A DNA stretch of 64,000 bases from RYN-111 sp963760125 (GTDB lineage: Bacteria; Actinomycetota; Actinomycetes; Mycobacteriales; SCTD01). The notes under the pieces were generated by a model. It was given only the letters and a program-made list of their open reading frames with translations, searched no databases and was not told where the DNA came from. Below are positions 32,942 through 42,216 of this stretch, piece after piece. The stretch is from positions 1-64,000 of the forward strand of contig CAVXBV010000006.1 in the NCBI GenBank assembly GCA_963760125.1. Direction: 5' to 3'. The stretch's first letter is position 1. Each line of letters opens with the position of its first letter. Both the position numbers and the translations under genes were made by a program.

Positions 32942-34117
32942 GCGCGAGCGACGAGCAGTCGAGCCCAGACAGCGGCGAGGGCGGCGCGCCGTACCTCGTC
33001 GATCGGCGCGGTCGCGTCGAGCACGACCGCGTCAGGGTGCACGCGGCGGTAGTCCTGGCGTCTGGCTTCCAGCACCTGCGGGCTGTGCTCGCCGCTGCGG
33101 GCGAACAGCAGGTCGCCCGGGGCGTCGAGCAGGACCACCACGGCCGGCTGGGGTGCCCAGGCCAGAGCGCAGCGCAGGAGCAGCCGACCGCCCGCACTGG
33201 TGTCGGCGTCGCTGAGCAGGCCGTCCGTCGGTGCGCGGTCCAGCACCACCACCCGGCCGGCCAGCACGTGCGCGCGGGCCGTGGCGCACCCGCGGGCAGC
33301 CCGGCCGAGCCGCACGAGCGTCCGGCTCCCCGGGACGCGCGCGAGCCGTCGCTCCAGCCGGCGTCTGGCGCCACAGCCCGAGGTAGACGCTCACGGCGTC
33401 CACGGGCAGCTGCTCGACCAGCGCGGCCGCGAGGGTGCTCTTGCCCGCGCCGTCCGGGCCGGCGACCTGGACGACCGCTCCCCTGCCGACGGGCAGCCTC
33501 CGACCGGAGTGGAGGCGCCGGGCGAGCCGCTTTCCGAGCGCGGCGCGGCGGGACCGTCCCGTCGTCAGGGAGGTCGGAGCGCCCGCGCGCAGCCGCTCTG
33601 CGGCGCCGGGGCCGGCCAACCGGTCGAACGCTTCGCTGACCGGCCCTGCCGCAGGCAGGTCGTCCCTGCTCGCCGGCCGGGCCTTGTCGTAGGTGTCGTG
33701 CAGCACCTGCAGCCAGGTCTCGTCCGCCGGGTCGAGCCGGCCGATCCCCGCGTTGTTCCGACGTCGGGCCAGCAGGACCTGGGCGTCCAGCAGCGGGTGC
33801 TCGTGCCAGCGGCCGAGCGCGACGCTGTCCACGACGTCGAGCTTGAGCCACCGATCGGCGTCCGCGTCGTACGCGAACCAGAAGTGGTGGGGGCCCCTGC
33901 CCGGGGCGGGCAGCCGCCACCAGCCGAGCGCGGCCAGGGCCCGGTCCAGAGCCGGCAGGTCGCTCAGGTCGACGAGCAGGTCGACGTCGTCCCCCGGGTC
34001 GGTGAGCCGGTCCGCCCCGCGGAGCACTGCCCAGCCGATCCCGAGTCCGTCGAGAGCAGCGAAGGCCCGCGTCAGCAGGGGCGGCGTCAGCGCGGCAGTC
34101 GACTCGGGCAGGGGCAC
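32938..34117 (-). pseudogene. Nucleotidyltransferase-like + thymidylate-kinase-like fusion (one frame break)
   Basis: GTG 34117 starts a nucleotidyltransferase-fold domain (about 1-160; VLRGADRLTDPGDDVDLLVDL carries the metal-binding D-x-D). A second domain begins with a perfect Walker A, VAGPDGAGKST (about 215), and resembles thymidylate kinase. Near 33361-33380 the frame breaks; reading resumes one frame over as RLERRLARVPGSRTLVRLGRAARG and continues VVVLDRAPTDGLLSD...RRQDYRRVHPDAVVLDA to TGA 32938. The DR of VVLDRAPTD matches the thymidylate-kinase DR(Y/H) motif. Such fusions occur in polysaccharide loci and probably phosphorylate or nucleotidylate a sugar-phosphate precursor. It begins four bases after the propeller-PKD stop, so the two are coupled. 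The break is probably a sequencing indel. Confidence 0.65.
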
Positions 34118-34121
34118 GCGG

Positions 34122-37028
34122 CTACTTGACGGTGATCAGCCGGGTCTTGACGACGGTGGACGTCCCGCCGGCGTTCGCCACCGTCAGCGTGACGGTGAAC
34201 GTCCCCTTGCGCGTGTAGGTGTACGTCGGGGACGCCTCGCTGGAGGTGTCACCGGTGCCGAAGTCCCAGGCCCACGTGGTGGGTGCACCGGCGCTGGTGT
34301 CGGTGAAGCTCACGCCCAGCGGGCGGCGACCCGACGTCGTGCCGGTCGTGAACGCCGCCTGCGGCGCGGGCGGCGCGGGGGCGGTGGCGGTGGCGGTCGG
34401 GCTGGCTGTCGCGGTGGGGCTGGCGGTCGGGGCCGGCTGTCGCGGTGGCGGTGGGCGTCGCCGTCGCCGTCGGCGTAGCCGTCGCGGTGGCGGCCCGATC
34501 GGTGTACCAGTAGCGGCCGGTCGTGACGTTGCTGGCGAGCAGCACCAGCCCGGAGACCGCCGTCACCGGGGCCTTGGCCGCGGTCGGGTTGTTCACGTTG
34601 TCGTTGGCGGCGTCGTGCAGCACCGGCGTGCCCCGCCCCGGTCCGAACGACGGGGTGCCGAGCGGACTGCTCTTCTCATAGACGGTGCCGGCGTAGCCGG
34701 AGTAGGGGCAGCCCGACGTGGCGCCGGCGGCGAACACCCGCAGCCGCTGCGTCTGCTCGTCGACGACCACGACCGGGCGGGTGTGGCAGTCGGCCACGGT
34801 CGCGAACGGGGTCGACGACCACCCGCCGCCGCTCGCGCGGGTCAGCACCAGGACCTGCGTCGCGGTCCCCGGCCCGGGGACATCGAGGCTCGTCTTCACC
34901 GCGGCATAGACCCGGCCCGCGCTGTCGGCCTTGAGCGACAGGTGATCGTCGGCGAGGTTGCTGCCCTGCGCGACCACGGTCGTCGGCTGCCAGCTGGTCA
35001 CCGGGTCACCGGCGCGGTGCTCCGCCCACAGGAACGCCCCACTGCCCTGGTTGCTCCACAGCACGCCGATCGAGGACCCGAACGCGACCAGCGCCGAGAT
35101 GTCGTCGGACGTCGGCGCCGACCCGCTCGGGTCGGTCAGCGTGACCGGTGCGGACCAGGTCGTGCCGCCGTCCTGCGACGCCGCGACCCGCACCGCCTGC
35201 TGCTGCATCCACGTCGCCCACAGCACACCCGCGCTGTCCCGGTCGAGGGTGAGCGTCTCGCTGCTGATCGCGTTGATCGCCGAGGATCCCCCGACCCGGG
35301 CGTACCGCGCCGTCGCCGCGTCCCAGCGCAACCGGTAGAGCCGCGCACCGTCGGCCACACCGTTCGTGCTGCTGCTGCTGAACACGTGCGACGCGACGAA
35401 GACGTCGTCGCCGCTCGTCACGACGTCCGCCCGGCTGGTCGGCCGGGTGTCCAGCGCGACGCCCGTGTCGACCCAGGTCGCGCTCGCGCGGTCGAGCCGG
35501 AACACGGAGTAGCGCCGCCTGCGCTGCCCTGCATCGAGGCGTACCAGGACCCGTGACCCCACCAGAGCTTGCTCTCGGGCTTCTCCCCGGTCGGCGACCC
35601 GCCACCGGTGCCGCTGAACGAACCCGCCACCGTGCCGTTCCCGCCCGGGGTCGCGGTCGGAGTCGTCGTGGCCGTGGCCGTCGTTGTCGGGGTCGCTGTT
35701 GCCGTCGGGGTCGGGGAAGCCGTCGGGGTAGCCGTCGGGGTAGCCGTCGCGGTCGGGGTGGGCGTTGCCGCGGGGGCACGGTCGGCGTACCAGTAGCGCC
35801 CGGTCGTGACGTTGCTGGCGAGCACCACCAGGCCGGACGTCGAGGTCACCGGTGCCTTGGCCGCGGTGGCGTTGTTCATGTTGTCGTTCGTCGCGTCGTA
35901 CAGCACAGGCGTGCCACGGCCCGGCCCGAACGACGGGGTCCCGAGCGGGCTGGTCTTCTCGTAGACCGTCCCTGCGTACCCGGGCCAGGGGCAGCCCGAG
36001 GTGGCTCCGGTGGCGTAGACGCGCAGGCGCTGCGCGTCCTCGTCGACGACGACGACAGGCCGGGTGTGGCAGTCGTCCACGGTCGCGAAGGGCGTCGAGG
36101 ACCAGGCCCCGCTGATCGAGCGGGTCAGGACCAGGATCTGCGTGGCGCTCCCGGGACCCGTGACGTCGAGGTTGGTCTTCACCGCGGCGTAGACCCGGCC
36201 GACCGTGTCGGTCTTGAGGCTGAGGTGGTTGCCCGGGAGGTTGGCGCCCTGCGCCAGGATCGTCGTCGGCTGCCACACGGACGTCGGATCGCCAGCCCGG
36301 TGCTCTGCCCAGAGGAACGCCCCGCTCCCCTTGTTGCTCCACAGCACGCCGATCGACGACCCGAAGGCCACGAGCGCGGAGATGTCTGCGGCAGCCGGGG
36401 TCACCCCGCTCGGGTCACTGAGCGTGACGGGCGCGGACCAGGTGGTGCCACCGTCCTGCGACGCGGCGACCCGCACCGCCTGCTGCTGCATCCACGTCGC
36501 CCACAGCACACCTGCGCTGTCCCGGTCGAGGGTCAGCGTCGCGCTGCTGATCGCGTTGATCGCCGACGGACCACCGACCCGGACATACCGCGCCGTTGCC
36601 GCGTCCCAGCGCAGGCGGTAGAGCCGCGCGCCGTCCGCCACACCGTTGGTGCTGCTGCTGCTGAAGACGTGCGACGCGACGTACACGTCGTCCCCGCTGG
36701 TCACGACGTCCGCGCGGCTGGTGGGTCGATCGTCGAGCGTGACGCCCGTGTCGACCCACGTGGCGCTCGTGCGGTCGAGCCGGAAGGTGGAGTACCCCCC
36801 ACCGGCGCCCTGCATCGAGGCGAACCACGACCCGTGGCCCCACCAGAGCTTGCTCTCGGGCTTCTCCCCCGTGGGGGAGCCCGCACCGGTGCCGCTGAAC
36901 GCACCCGCCACGGTCCCGAGGTCGCCTGCCGCGGCGATCGCGGGGGTCTGACCTCCGAGGCCGAACGACAAAGAGAGGGCGGCGAGGACCACCGACGCAC
37001 GCACGCGCCGCGTGGTCCGCCTCATCAT
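34122..37028 (-). pseudogene. Giant secreted double beta-propeller + PKD protein (two frame breaks)
   Basis: About 970 codons from ATG 37028. A signal peptide (about 1-33) leads into a sialidase-like (BNR) propeller module of about 380 residues beginning TVAGAFSGTGAGSPTGEKPE. A Pro/Thr/Ala linker (TPTATATPTATPTA) is followed by a near-identical second module beginning TVAGSFSGTGGGSPTGEKPE, a second PTATA linker, and a C-terminal PKD domain (PLGVSFTDTSAGAPTTWAWDFGTGDTSSE...TFTVTLTVANAGG). Frame breaks: about 35510-35520 (one base missing in a GGC run at the start of module 2) and about 34430-34440 (one extra base in the linker). Both are recoverable because module 1 or the PKD pattern predicts the reading. 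Likely an extracellular glycan-binding or glycan-cleaving protein; no catalytic residues assigned. It heads the glycan operon. Confidence 0.7.
34510..36920 (-). repeat. Internal tandem duplication of a ~1.1-kb propeller module
   Basis: Approximate copies 35790-36920 and 34510-35640. Long stretches are almost identical at the protein level, for example SPTGEKPESKLWWGHGSW, NGVADGARLYRLRWDAATA, DSAGVLWATWMQQQAVRVAA and CHTRPVVVVDE. The DNA is also highly similar, pointing to a recent duplication. Confidence 0.85.
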
Positions 37029-37080
37029 CCACCCCCTGCTGCCGCGCCCCTTCGGCGCCTGTCGTCACTGACTGTAGCGG

Positions 37081-37117
37081 CCAATCGGGTGAATCTGCTA
37101 GCCCTTCACCCGGTTGG
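37081..37117 (-). terminator. Terminator-like hairpin at the end of 37106-38116
   Basis: 13-bp stem (CCAATCGGGTGAA pairs with TTCACCCGGTTGG, one G-T pair) with an 11-base loop. It overlaps the stop codon of the minus-strand gene and lies 53 bases before the propeller-PKD start. It probably separates the two transcription units. Confidence 0.6.
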
Positions 37118-38116
37118 CGTACCTCCGCCGCAGGCAGCCTCCCGCTCCTGCACCAGGTAGTCCGTGAGCCCGGGGACGTCGATCTCGCTGCGCGTGGAGA
37201 CGCGGAGCTTCGTCATGGCGCGGGTGGCGAGGTCGAGCGGCAGCAGGTCGGGCGGCGAGACCTGGCGCGCGACCGTCAGCGCTGCGGCCGCGTCGTCGCA
37301 GTCGACGACGCGGAGGGTGAGCGTCAGCACCTGCGAGACCAGGGCACCTCCGGCGCCAGCAGCACGACCGCGGAGAGTAAACGGGAGGGACGGCACCGCA
37401 GTGATGGCGAAGCCGCCGTAGGTGATCGCCACGACGACCACCTCGCGGGGGGCGCGGTCGGCAAGTCGGAGCGCGACCGTCGTCCTGCCGGCCGCCCGCA
37501 CGATGCTGCTCGCCAGCAGGGTCACCGCGCCCTCCGGCGGCAGCGTGCCGCAGGCAAGCTCCAGCGGCGAGGGTCCCGGATCGTCGGGACCCTCGACAGC
37601 GGCGTCGAGCACACGGGTCTCGCGATCTTCGGTGGCGACCCGCAAGGACACCGTGGCGGGCAGGCGCAGGGCACCCGGCGAGCAGTCGACGTCGTGCTGC
37701 AGCACGAACGACCGCGCCGAGCGCGCCTCCAGCCCGCTCGGCAGGGACGCTGTCGTCGCGGCCAGCCGCCACCCGGCGTCCAGGGTGACCCCCTGGAGCT
37801 CGAGCGGCAACGGGCTGTCGGGGAACAGCACGAGCCGGGCGCGGACCGTGGTGTCGCGCAGCTCGATCCCGTCGACCGTGGCCCGGAGGCGAAGGCCGGC
37901 GAACTGCGCATGCCGCTGCTCCCGGCCCTCGAGGTCGCGGGCCACCGCGACTCCGGCCAGCAGGAGCAGCACCGACAGCGTCGCCACGGTCCGCTCTGCC
38001 GTGCTCCACGCCCGGTGCGGACGGCGCCGGCGTCGCGGCGGCGGAGCCGGGACCTCCCCGCGTCGAGGGTCGTGCACGGTGACGAGCGGCGCTGGGCGTC
38101 TGTCCGGTGCCGTCAC
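37106..38116 (-). CDS. Hypothetical single-pass membrane protein with extracytoplasmic domain
   Basis: About 336 residues from GTG 38116. A basic, Pro-rich cytoplasmic N-terminus (about 1-50) precedes one membrane helix (about 54-70, TVATLSVLLLLAGVAVA). A beta-rich outer domain of about 260 residues follows, with repeated strands such as LRLRATVDGIELRDTTVRARLVLF and VALRLADRAPREVVVVAITYGGF, and paired cysteines (DVDCSPG, ELACGTL, VVDCDD, EAACGGG). The outer domain looks like two similar immunoglobulin-like or beta-sandwich units. I do not recognise the family. A strong hairpin at its end and the downstream propeller protein suggest an envelope function. Confidence 0.6.
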   Translation of the reverse strand: MTAPDRRPAPLVTVHDPRRGEVPAPPPRRRRRPHRAWSTAERTVATLSVLLLLAGVAVARDLEGREQRHAQFAGLRLRATVDGIELRDTTVRARLVLFPDSPLPLELQGVTLDAGWRLAATTASLPSGLEARSARSFVLQHDVDCSPGALRLPATVSLRVATEDRETRVLDAAVEGPDDPGPSPLELACGTLPPEGAVTLLASSIVRAAGRTTVALRLADRAPREVVVVAITYGGFAITAVPSLPFTLRGRAAGAGGALVSQVLTLTLRVVDCDDAAAALTVARQVSPPDLLPLDLATRAMTKLRVSTRSEIDVPGLTDYLVQEREAACGGGTPTG

Positions 38117-38138
38117 CGCTCGATCATGCCCCGAGGGG

Positions 38139-39035
38139 TCAGGCAGTGACCCGGGGCAGCGGGAGCGGGGGGAGCGGCGGGGCGGGCGGGGCCGAGGCAA
38201 GAACGCCACCGCGCCAGCCGGTGCCCTGCGTGAGCAGCCACCGGGCCTTGTCCGCGCGCTGCGCCGAGGCGAACAGCCACCCGTGGGCGCGGTCGCAGCC
38301 GAGCTCGATGAGCCGAGCGTGCTCCCCCCAGGTCTCCACGCCCTCCGCCACGACAAACAACCCACGGGCGTGGGCTCGTTCGATGACCTGGGCCACCAGG
38401 CTGTCGTCGTGATCGGCCTCTCCGACGCCGCGGACGTAGCGGTGTCCGAGCTTCACCCCGTCCACGGGTAGGGCCTCGATGGCGCCGAGGGTGGCGTAGA
38501 AGGAGGTGAAGTCGTCCACGACGAGGCTGACCCCCGTGGCCCGGAGCGCGTTGAGCAGCGCTGCGGCGTGCAGCCCGAGGTCCAGGATCGTTCGCTCGGT
38601 CACCTCCAGACCGAGGGCTCCGGCGGGCAGCTGGTGCTCGTTGACGACCGCCGCGACGAGCTCGGAGAACCCGGGCGACCGGAGCTGCTCGACGTCGACG
38701 TTCAGGCGCAGCTGCCGCCGGGGGCCGCGGAGGTCCGCCCAGCTCGCCGCTTCGGCCGCCCCGGTGCGGAGGACCCACTCACCGATGCCGGAGATCTCGC
38801 CGGAGCGGATGGCGAGGTCGAGGAAGGAGTCGGGACCGAGGATGCCCAGATCGCCGTGGTGCCAGCGCAGCAGCCCCTCCATCGCCACGATGGCGCCGCT
38901 GTCGAGATCGATCTCCGGCTGGTACATCAGCTCGAGCGAGCCGTCCGTGGTGGCGCGGTGGAGAGCGACGGGGTCGACAGCGGTGAGGGCCATGTCCGAA
39001 GGATCGACCGATCTGTCCCTCTGACCCATGGGCAT
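38139..39035 (-). CDS. EAL-domain protein (c-di-GMP phosphodiesterase or sensor), stand-alone
   Basis: 298 residues. The EAL signature is altered to EGL in AMEGLLRWHH (about 54). Metal and catalytic residues are otherwise present: Asn in LNVDVEQLRSP, Glu in EVTERTILD, DD in VDDFTSFYATL, Lys in DGVKLGHRYV, and Glu in VAEGVET. Loop 6 reads DDFTSF rather than DDFGTG, so activity is uncertain but possible. No GGDEF domain, sensor domain or membrane segment. The C-terminus is Pro-rich (APPAPPLPPLPLP). It probably lowers or senses c-di-GMP; the neighbouring surface-protein genes are plausible targets, but this is inference. Confidence 0.85.
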   Translation of the reverse strand: MPMGQRDRSVDPSDMALTAVDPVALHRATTDGSLELMYQPEIDLDSGAIVAMEGLLRWHHGDLGILGPDSFLDLAIRSGEISGIGEWVLRTGAAEAASWADLRGPRRQLRLNVDVEQLRSPGFSELVAAVVNEHQLPAGALGLEVTERTILDLGLHAAALLNALRATGVSLVVDDFTSFYATLGAIEALPVDGVKLGHRYVRGVGEADHDDSLVAQVIERAHARGLFVVAEGVETWGEHARLIELGCDRAHGWLFASAQRADKARWLLTQGTGWRGGVLASAPPAPPLPPLPLPRVTA

Positions 39036-39051
39036 CCAGGGTGGTTCTGCC

Positions 39052-39936
39052 CTAGTCCGTCCTGCCCAGCAGGGCCAGTGACCTCGGGAGCAGGTCGGCG
39101 CCTGGTTGCAGCCAGGTCACGCGCGGGTCCCGCCGGAACCAGGCCCGTTGGCGTCGGACGAACCGCTTGGTCGCCGCGACGGTCTGCTCCTTGGCCTGCG
39201 GCTCGGTGAGCTCACCGTCGACCTGAGCGAGGGCCTGCGCGTACCCGAGGGCGCGCCGGGCCGTGACCCCGTCCCGCAGCCCGTCAAGCGAGGCTGCCTC
39301 GGCGACCAGTCCCTGCTCCCACATCCGGTCGACGCGGGTGGCGACGCGCTCACCGAGGTCGTCGCGATCGAGTCCGACGTACGTCGTGGGAAAGAAGGGG
39401 TCGTACGACGTCAGCGCGCCGGGCATCGACCCGGTCAGCGTGACCACCTCGAGGGCCCGGACGATCCGACGGCCGTTGCTGGGCTCCATGCGACCCGCCG
39501 CCGCGGGGTCCAGCGCAGCGAGGCGGGCGTGCAGCGCCCCGGGGCCGTCGGCTGCGAGCTCGGCCTCGAGGGCGGCGCGGAGTTCCGGGTCTGTGCCGGG
39601 GAACTCCATCCGGTCCAGGGCGGCGCGGACGTACAGGCCACTTCCGCCCACCAGGATCGGCGTCACCCGGCACTTGAGGAGCTCGACGATGGCCTGTCGC
39701 GCAAGGTCCTGGTAGGCCGCTGCGGTGGCGGTGACGCGGACGTCCCAGACGTCGAGCAGGTGGTGGCGGACGCCTTGCTGCTCCTGGGGAGTGAGCTTGG
39801 CCGTCCCGATGTCAAGACCGCGGTAGAGCTGCATCGAGTCGGCGTTGACGACCTCCCCGCCCAGCGCCTGTGCCAGCGCGACACCCAGGTCGGACTTCCC
39901 GGCAGCGGTGGGACCGACGACCGCCACGACCTGCAT
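39052..39936 (-). CDS. miaA: MiaA, tRNA dimethylallyltransferase
   Basis: 294 residues from ATG 39936 (MQVVAVVGPTAAGKSDLGVALAQ), with Walker A at residues 8-16. Other motifs: VNADSMQLYRGLDIGTAK, HHLLDVWDV, LVGGSGLYVRAAL and RRIVRALEV. The C-terminal tRNA-binding RQRAWFRRDPRVTWL is complete. It adds dimethylallyl to A37 of UNN-reading tRNAs. The frame is open upstream into the neighbouring gene, but family starts match 39936. Gap of 16 bases to the EAL gene. Confidence 0.95.
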   Translation of the reverse strand: MQVVAVVGPTAAGKSDLGVALAQALGGEVVNADSMQLYRGLDIGTAKLTPQEQQGVRHHLLDVWDVRVTATAAAYQDLARQAIVELLKCRVTPILVGGSGLYVRAALDRMEFPGTDPELRAALEAELAADGPGALHARLAALDPAAAGRMEPSNGRRIVRALEVVTLTGSMPGALTSYDPFFPTTYVGLDRDDLGERVATRVDRMWEQGLVAEAASLDGLRDGVTARRALGYAQALAQVDGELTEPQAKEQTVAATKRFVRRQRAWFRRDPRVTWLQPGADLLPRSLALLGRTD

Positions 39937-39983
39937 CGGGACAGTGTCGCCGATGCAGGTCGCGGGAGGTCGTTCGTGCGCTG

Positions 39984-41816
39984 CTAGGAGACGGTCGCCT
40001 TCAGGGTGTAGCTGCCGGCCTTGGTCCCGCTGTAGGTGTAGACGCCGACGTAGTACCAGCCAGCCGGCGGGGCGCTGACGGTGAACGACTCGTTGTTGCT
40101 GCCGGTCGCGCTCGACGCCGTCGAGGCGGTCGTGGTGGGCGCTGAGCCGGCTCGACCGTAGACGTCGAGGTCGGGGTTGCAGGAGAGCCCGAACGCACCG
40201 CACGACGGACCGGTCAAGGTGACGGTGAGGCTGCTTGCCCCAGCCGGTACGGCGATCTTGGCGTACTGGAAGCCACCCTTGGGCGCGCTGCTGCCAGACG
40301 TCGTGACGCCACTGGTGAGGGTCGGCGTACCCGGGTCCGGGTCACCCGTCGCGGTCGCGGTGGCGGTCGGGGTCGCCGTGGCCGTAGCGGTCGGGGTCGC
40401 CGTGGCCGTAGCGGTCGGGGTCGCCGTGGCCGTGGCTGTGGCCGTCGGGGTGGGGCTGACCGTCGAGGTGGCCGTCGGGGTCGGCGTCACGGTGTCGTCG
40501 TACGCCGCGAGCAGGCCCTTGCCCGCTGCCTGGTAGGCGATGGTGGCGTACTGGCTGGTGGACTGCGCCGGCGTCCCCGCCGCGGTCGCGCAGGTGTTGA
40601 TGCAGCCGTCGGCGTACCCGACGACCACCCGGCCGTCCTTGCTCATGCTGACGTCCATGAAGTCGAGCAGGTTGCGCCCGGTGTTGCAGGTGGTGCCGTC
40701 GGCGCACATCCAGCCGCGCTGCACAGGGTCGCTGGTCGCCTTCACCGTCGACCAGGTCGTGCCCGCGTCGTAGGTGTAGGAGACGTAGAGGTCCCAGACG
40801 CCCGGCCAGTTCGACGCGAACGGGTTGCCGCCGGTGGGGCTGCCGAGGTAGGCCACCGCCGCGCGCCCGTTGTCACCGGCGATGACCGACTGGAAGGTGG
40901 AGGTCACGATCGGCGGGTTCATCGTGGCGCCGAGATCGACCGGGGCGCTCCACGTGGTGCCGTGGGTCGTGGACGTCGCGACGTACGGGTGGTGGTCCGC
41001 TCCCTCCCACGACTCGTAGACGCGGTTGTCCGGGGTGGTCCCGACCGACGGGTCGAAGCCGGTCGCCGCCTCCGTGCTGCCGGGGATCGTGTACGACGTC
41101 CAGGTCGCGCCGTTGTTGTTGGTGATGCCACCGCCGGCCTTGCCGCCGCAATGGCTGTTCGGGAGGTACGCCGTACCGTCAGCGCTGACCTTCACGTGGC
41201 CGTGCAAACTGCTGCAGGCGCCGCTCACGACGACCGGCTGACCGAAGCTCAGCCCACCGTTGCTGCTGGTGACGCAGGCGTCGTTGCCGGTCTGGGCGCA
41301 GTAGTAGACCGCCCGGCTGTAGGTCGACCCCAGCGGGGCTGAGCCCTTCCAGGGGCCGGAACCGATGGTCTCGTGATCGACGACGCCCGCACAGGCGTTG
41401 CCCATCGGCGTCCAGGAACCGCCGTCGTTGTCGGTGTAGGCCAAGGCCGAGCACTCCCCCGCGAGCCCACCGGCGAACGTCCGGCCGGTGACCCGGTCCG
41501 TGGCAAGGATGGGATCGATGTTGAACAGGCTGTTCGGCGGCGTGACGTTGGTCCACGTCGCCGTGCCGTTGGGCGCGACCGTGACCTTCAGCGTGCTGGT
41601 GCCCGCCTGGTAGAGCATCGCCCCGCTGTTGCCGTTGACGCCGATGCTCGGCTCCCCGGCGTTGTTGGCGCCGGACAGACCGCTCGGGGCGGCGTAGTTG
41701 ACGAACGCCGGGGTGCCCGAGAGGGCGCTCGCGGTACCCGGGCTCCCGATCATCGCCGCGGCGGCGAGGGTGGCGGACGAGACGAGTAGAACGGGGAGGC
41801 TCAAGCGTCGGCGCAT
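39984..41816 (-). CDS. Secreted beta-propeller (BNR) protein with PTAT linker and C-terminal PPC-like domain
   Basis: About 610 residues from ATG 41816 (MRRRLSLPVLLVSSATLAAAA; signal peptide ends near ASA-LS). A sialidase-like propeller occupies about 35-440, with Asp-box turns such as TDNDGGSWTPMG, SSNGGLSFGQPV and TYDAGTTWSTVK and several cysteine pairs. A Thr/Ala/Pro linker of about 60 residues (repeated TATATPTA) follows. The C-terminal domain (about 510-610) with KGGFQYAKIAVPAGASSLTVTLTGPSC...DLDVYGRAG...YYVGVYTYSGTKAGSYTL resembles a bacterial pre-peptidase C-terminal (PPC) domain. Likely extracellular and glycan- or protein-directed; enzymatic activity is not proven. It is upstream of miaA on the same strand. 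Confidence 0.8.
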   Translation of the reverse strand: MRRRLSLPVLLVSSATLAAAAMIGSPGTASALSGTPAFVNYAAPSGLSGANNAGEPSIGVNGNSGAMLYQAGTSTLKVTVAPNGTATWTNVTPPNSLFNIDPILATDRVTGRTFAGGLAGECSALAYTDNDGGSWTPMGNACAGVVDHETIGSGPWKGSAPLGSTYSRAVYYCAQTGNDACVTSSNGGLSFGQPVVVSGACSSLHGHVKVSADGTAYLPNSHCGGKAGGGITNNNGATWTSYTIPGSTEAATGFDPSVGTTPDNRVYESWEGADHHPYVATSTTHGTTWSAPVDLGATMNPPIVTSTFQSVIAGDNGRAAVAYLGSPTGGNPFASNWPGVWDLYVSYTYDAGTTWSTVKATSDPVQRGWMCADGTTCNTGRNLLDFMDVSMSKDGRVVVGYADGCINTCATAAGTPAQSTSQYATIAYQAAGKGLLAAYDDTVTPTPTATSTVSPTPTATATATATPTATATATPTATATATPTATATATGDPDPGTPTLTSGVTTSGSSAPKGGFQYAKIAVPAGASSLTVTLTGPSCGAFGLSCNPDLDVYGRAGSAPTTTASTASSATGSNNESFTVSAPPAGWYYVGVYTYSGTKAGSYTLKATVS

Positions 41817-42002
41817 GCGGTCGGGCTCCAGGCTTCGGTCGGTTGAGCGTGGGGGCGAACTGCCCTCGCTCGTACGACGCACGAACCCCAGCTTCCTCGC
41901 GCCTCAGGGCCAAGTTCACCCAACGACCTGAGGCGTTCACACAGCGTCACGGTCGCTCAGGGGTAGACACCGCCCTCGGCACCGCCGCTGTGGCGCTCGT
42001 GC

Positions 42003-42097
42003 GCCGGGGGGCGGTTCGGTGAGGGCACAGGTCGGCCGCCGCCGCTGGCGACGTGCCCGTGCCGGGTGGCGATTCGATGAGGGCGCGGGTCGGCCGC
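42003..42097. repeat. Imperfect direct repeat upstream of the HNH gene
   Basis: Two 37-base copies (42003-42039 and 42061-42097) with a 58-base period and five mismatches; shared core GTCGGCCGC. They lie in the 400-base gap (41817-42216) between the secreted propeller gene and the HNH gene. Apart from these and the promoter below I see nothing else in that gap. Confidence 0.7.
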
Positions 42098-42180
42098 AAC
42101 CGGCCCCACCGCCGCTTTGAGGATGCTGGCCGAGGATCACCACAAGGGCAAACTTTCCTTGCACAGCAACCGTTCTGCTC

Positions 42181-42210
42181 TTGCTCACGTGTTCTATTGG
42201 CGGTAGCAAT
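42181..42210 (+). promoter_or_regulatory. Candidate promoter of the HNH gene
   Basis: TTGCTC (-35-like) and TAGCAAT (-10-like) with 17-base spacing, ending 6 bases before the ATG at 42217. This would give an almost leaderless transcript. Weak matches only. Confidence 0.35.
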
Positions 42211-42216
42211 GGGGGT

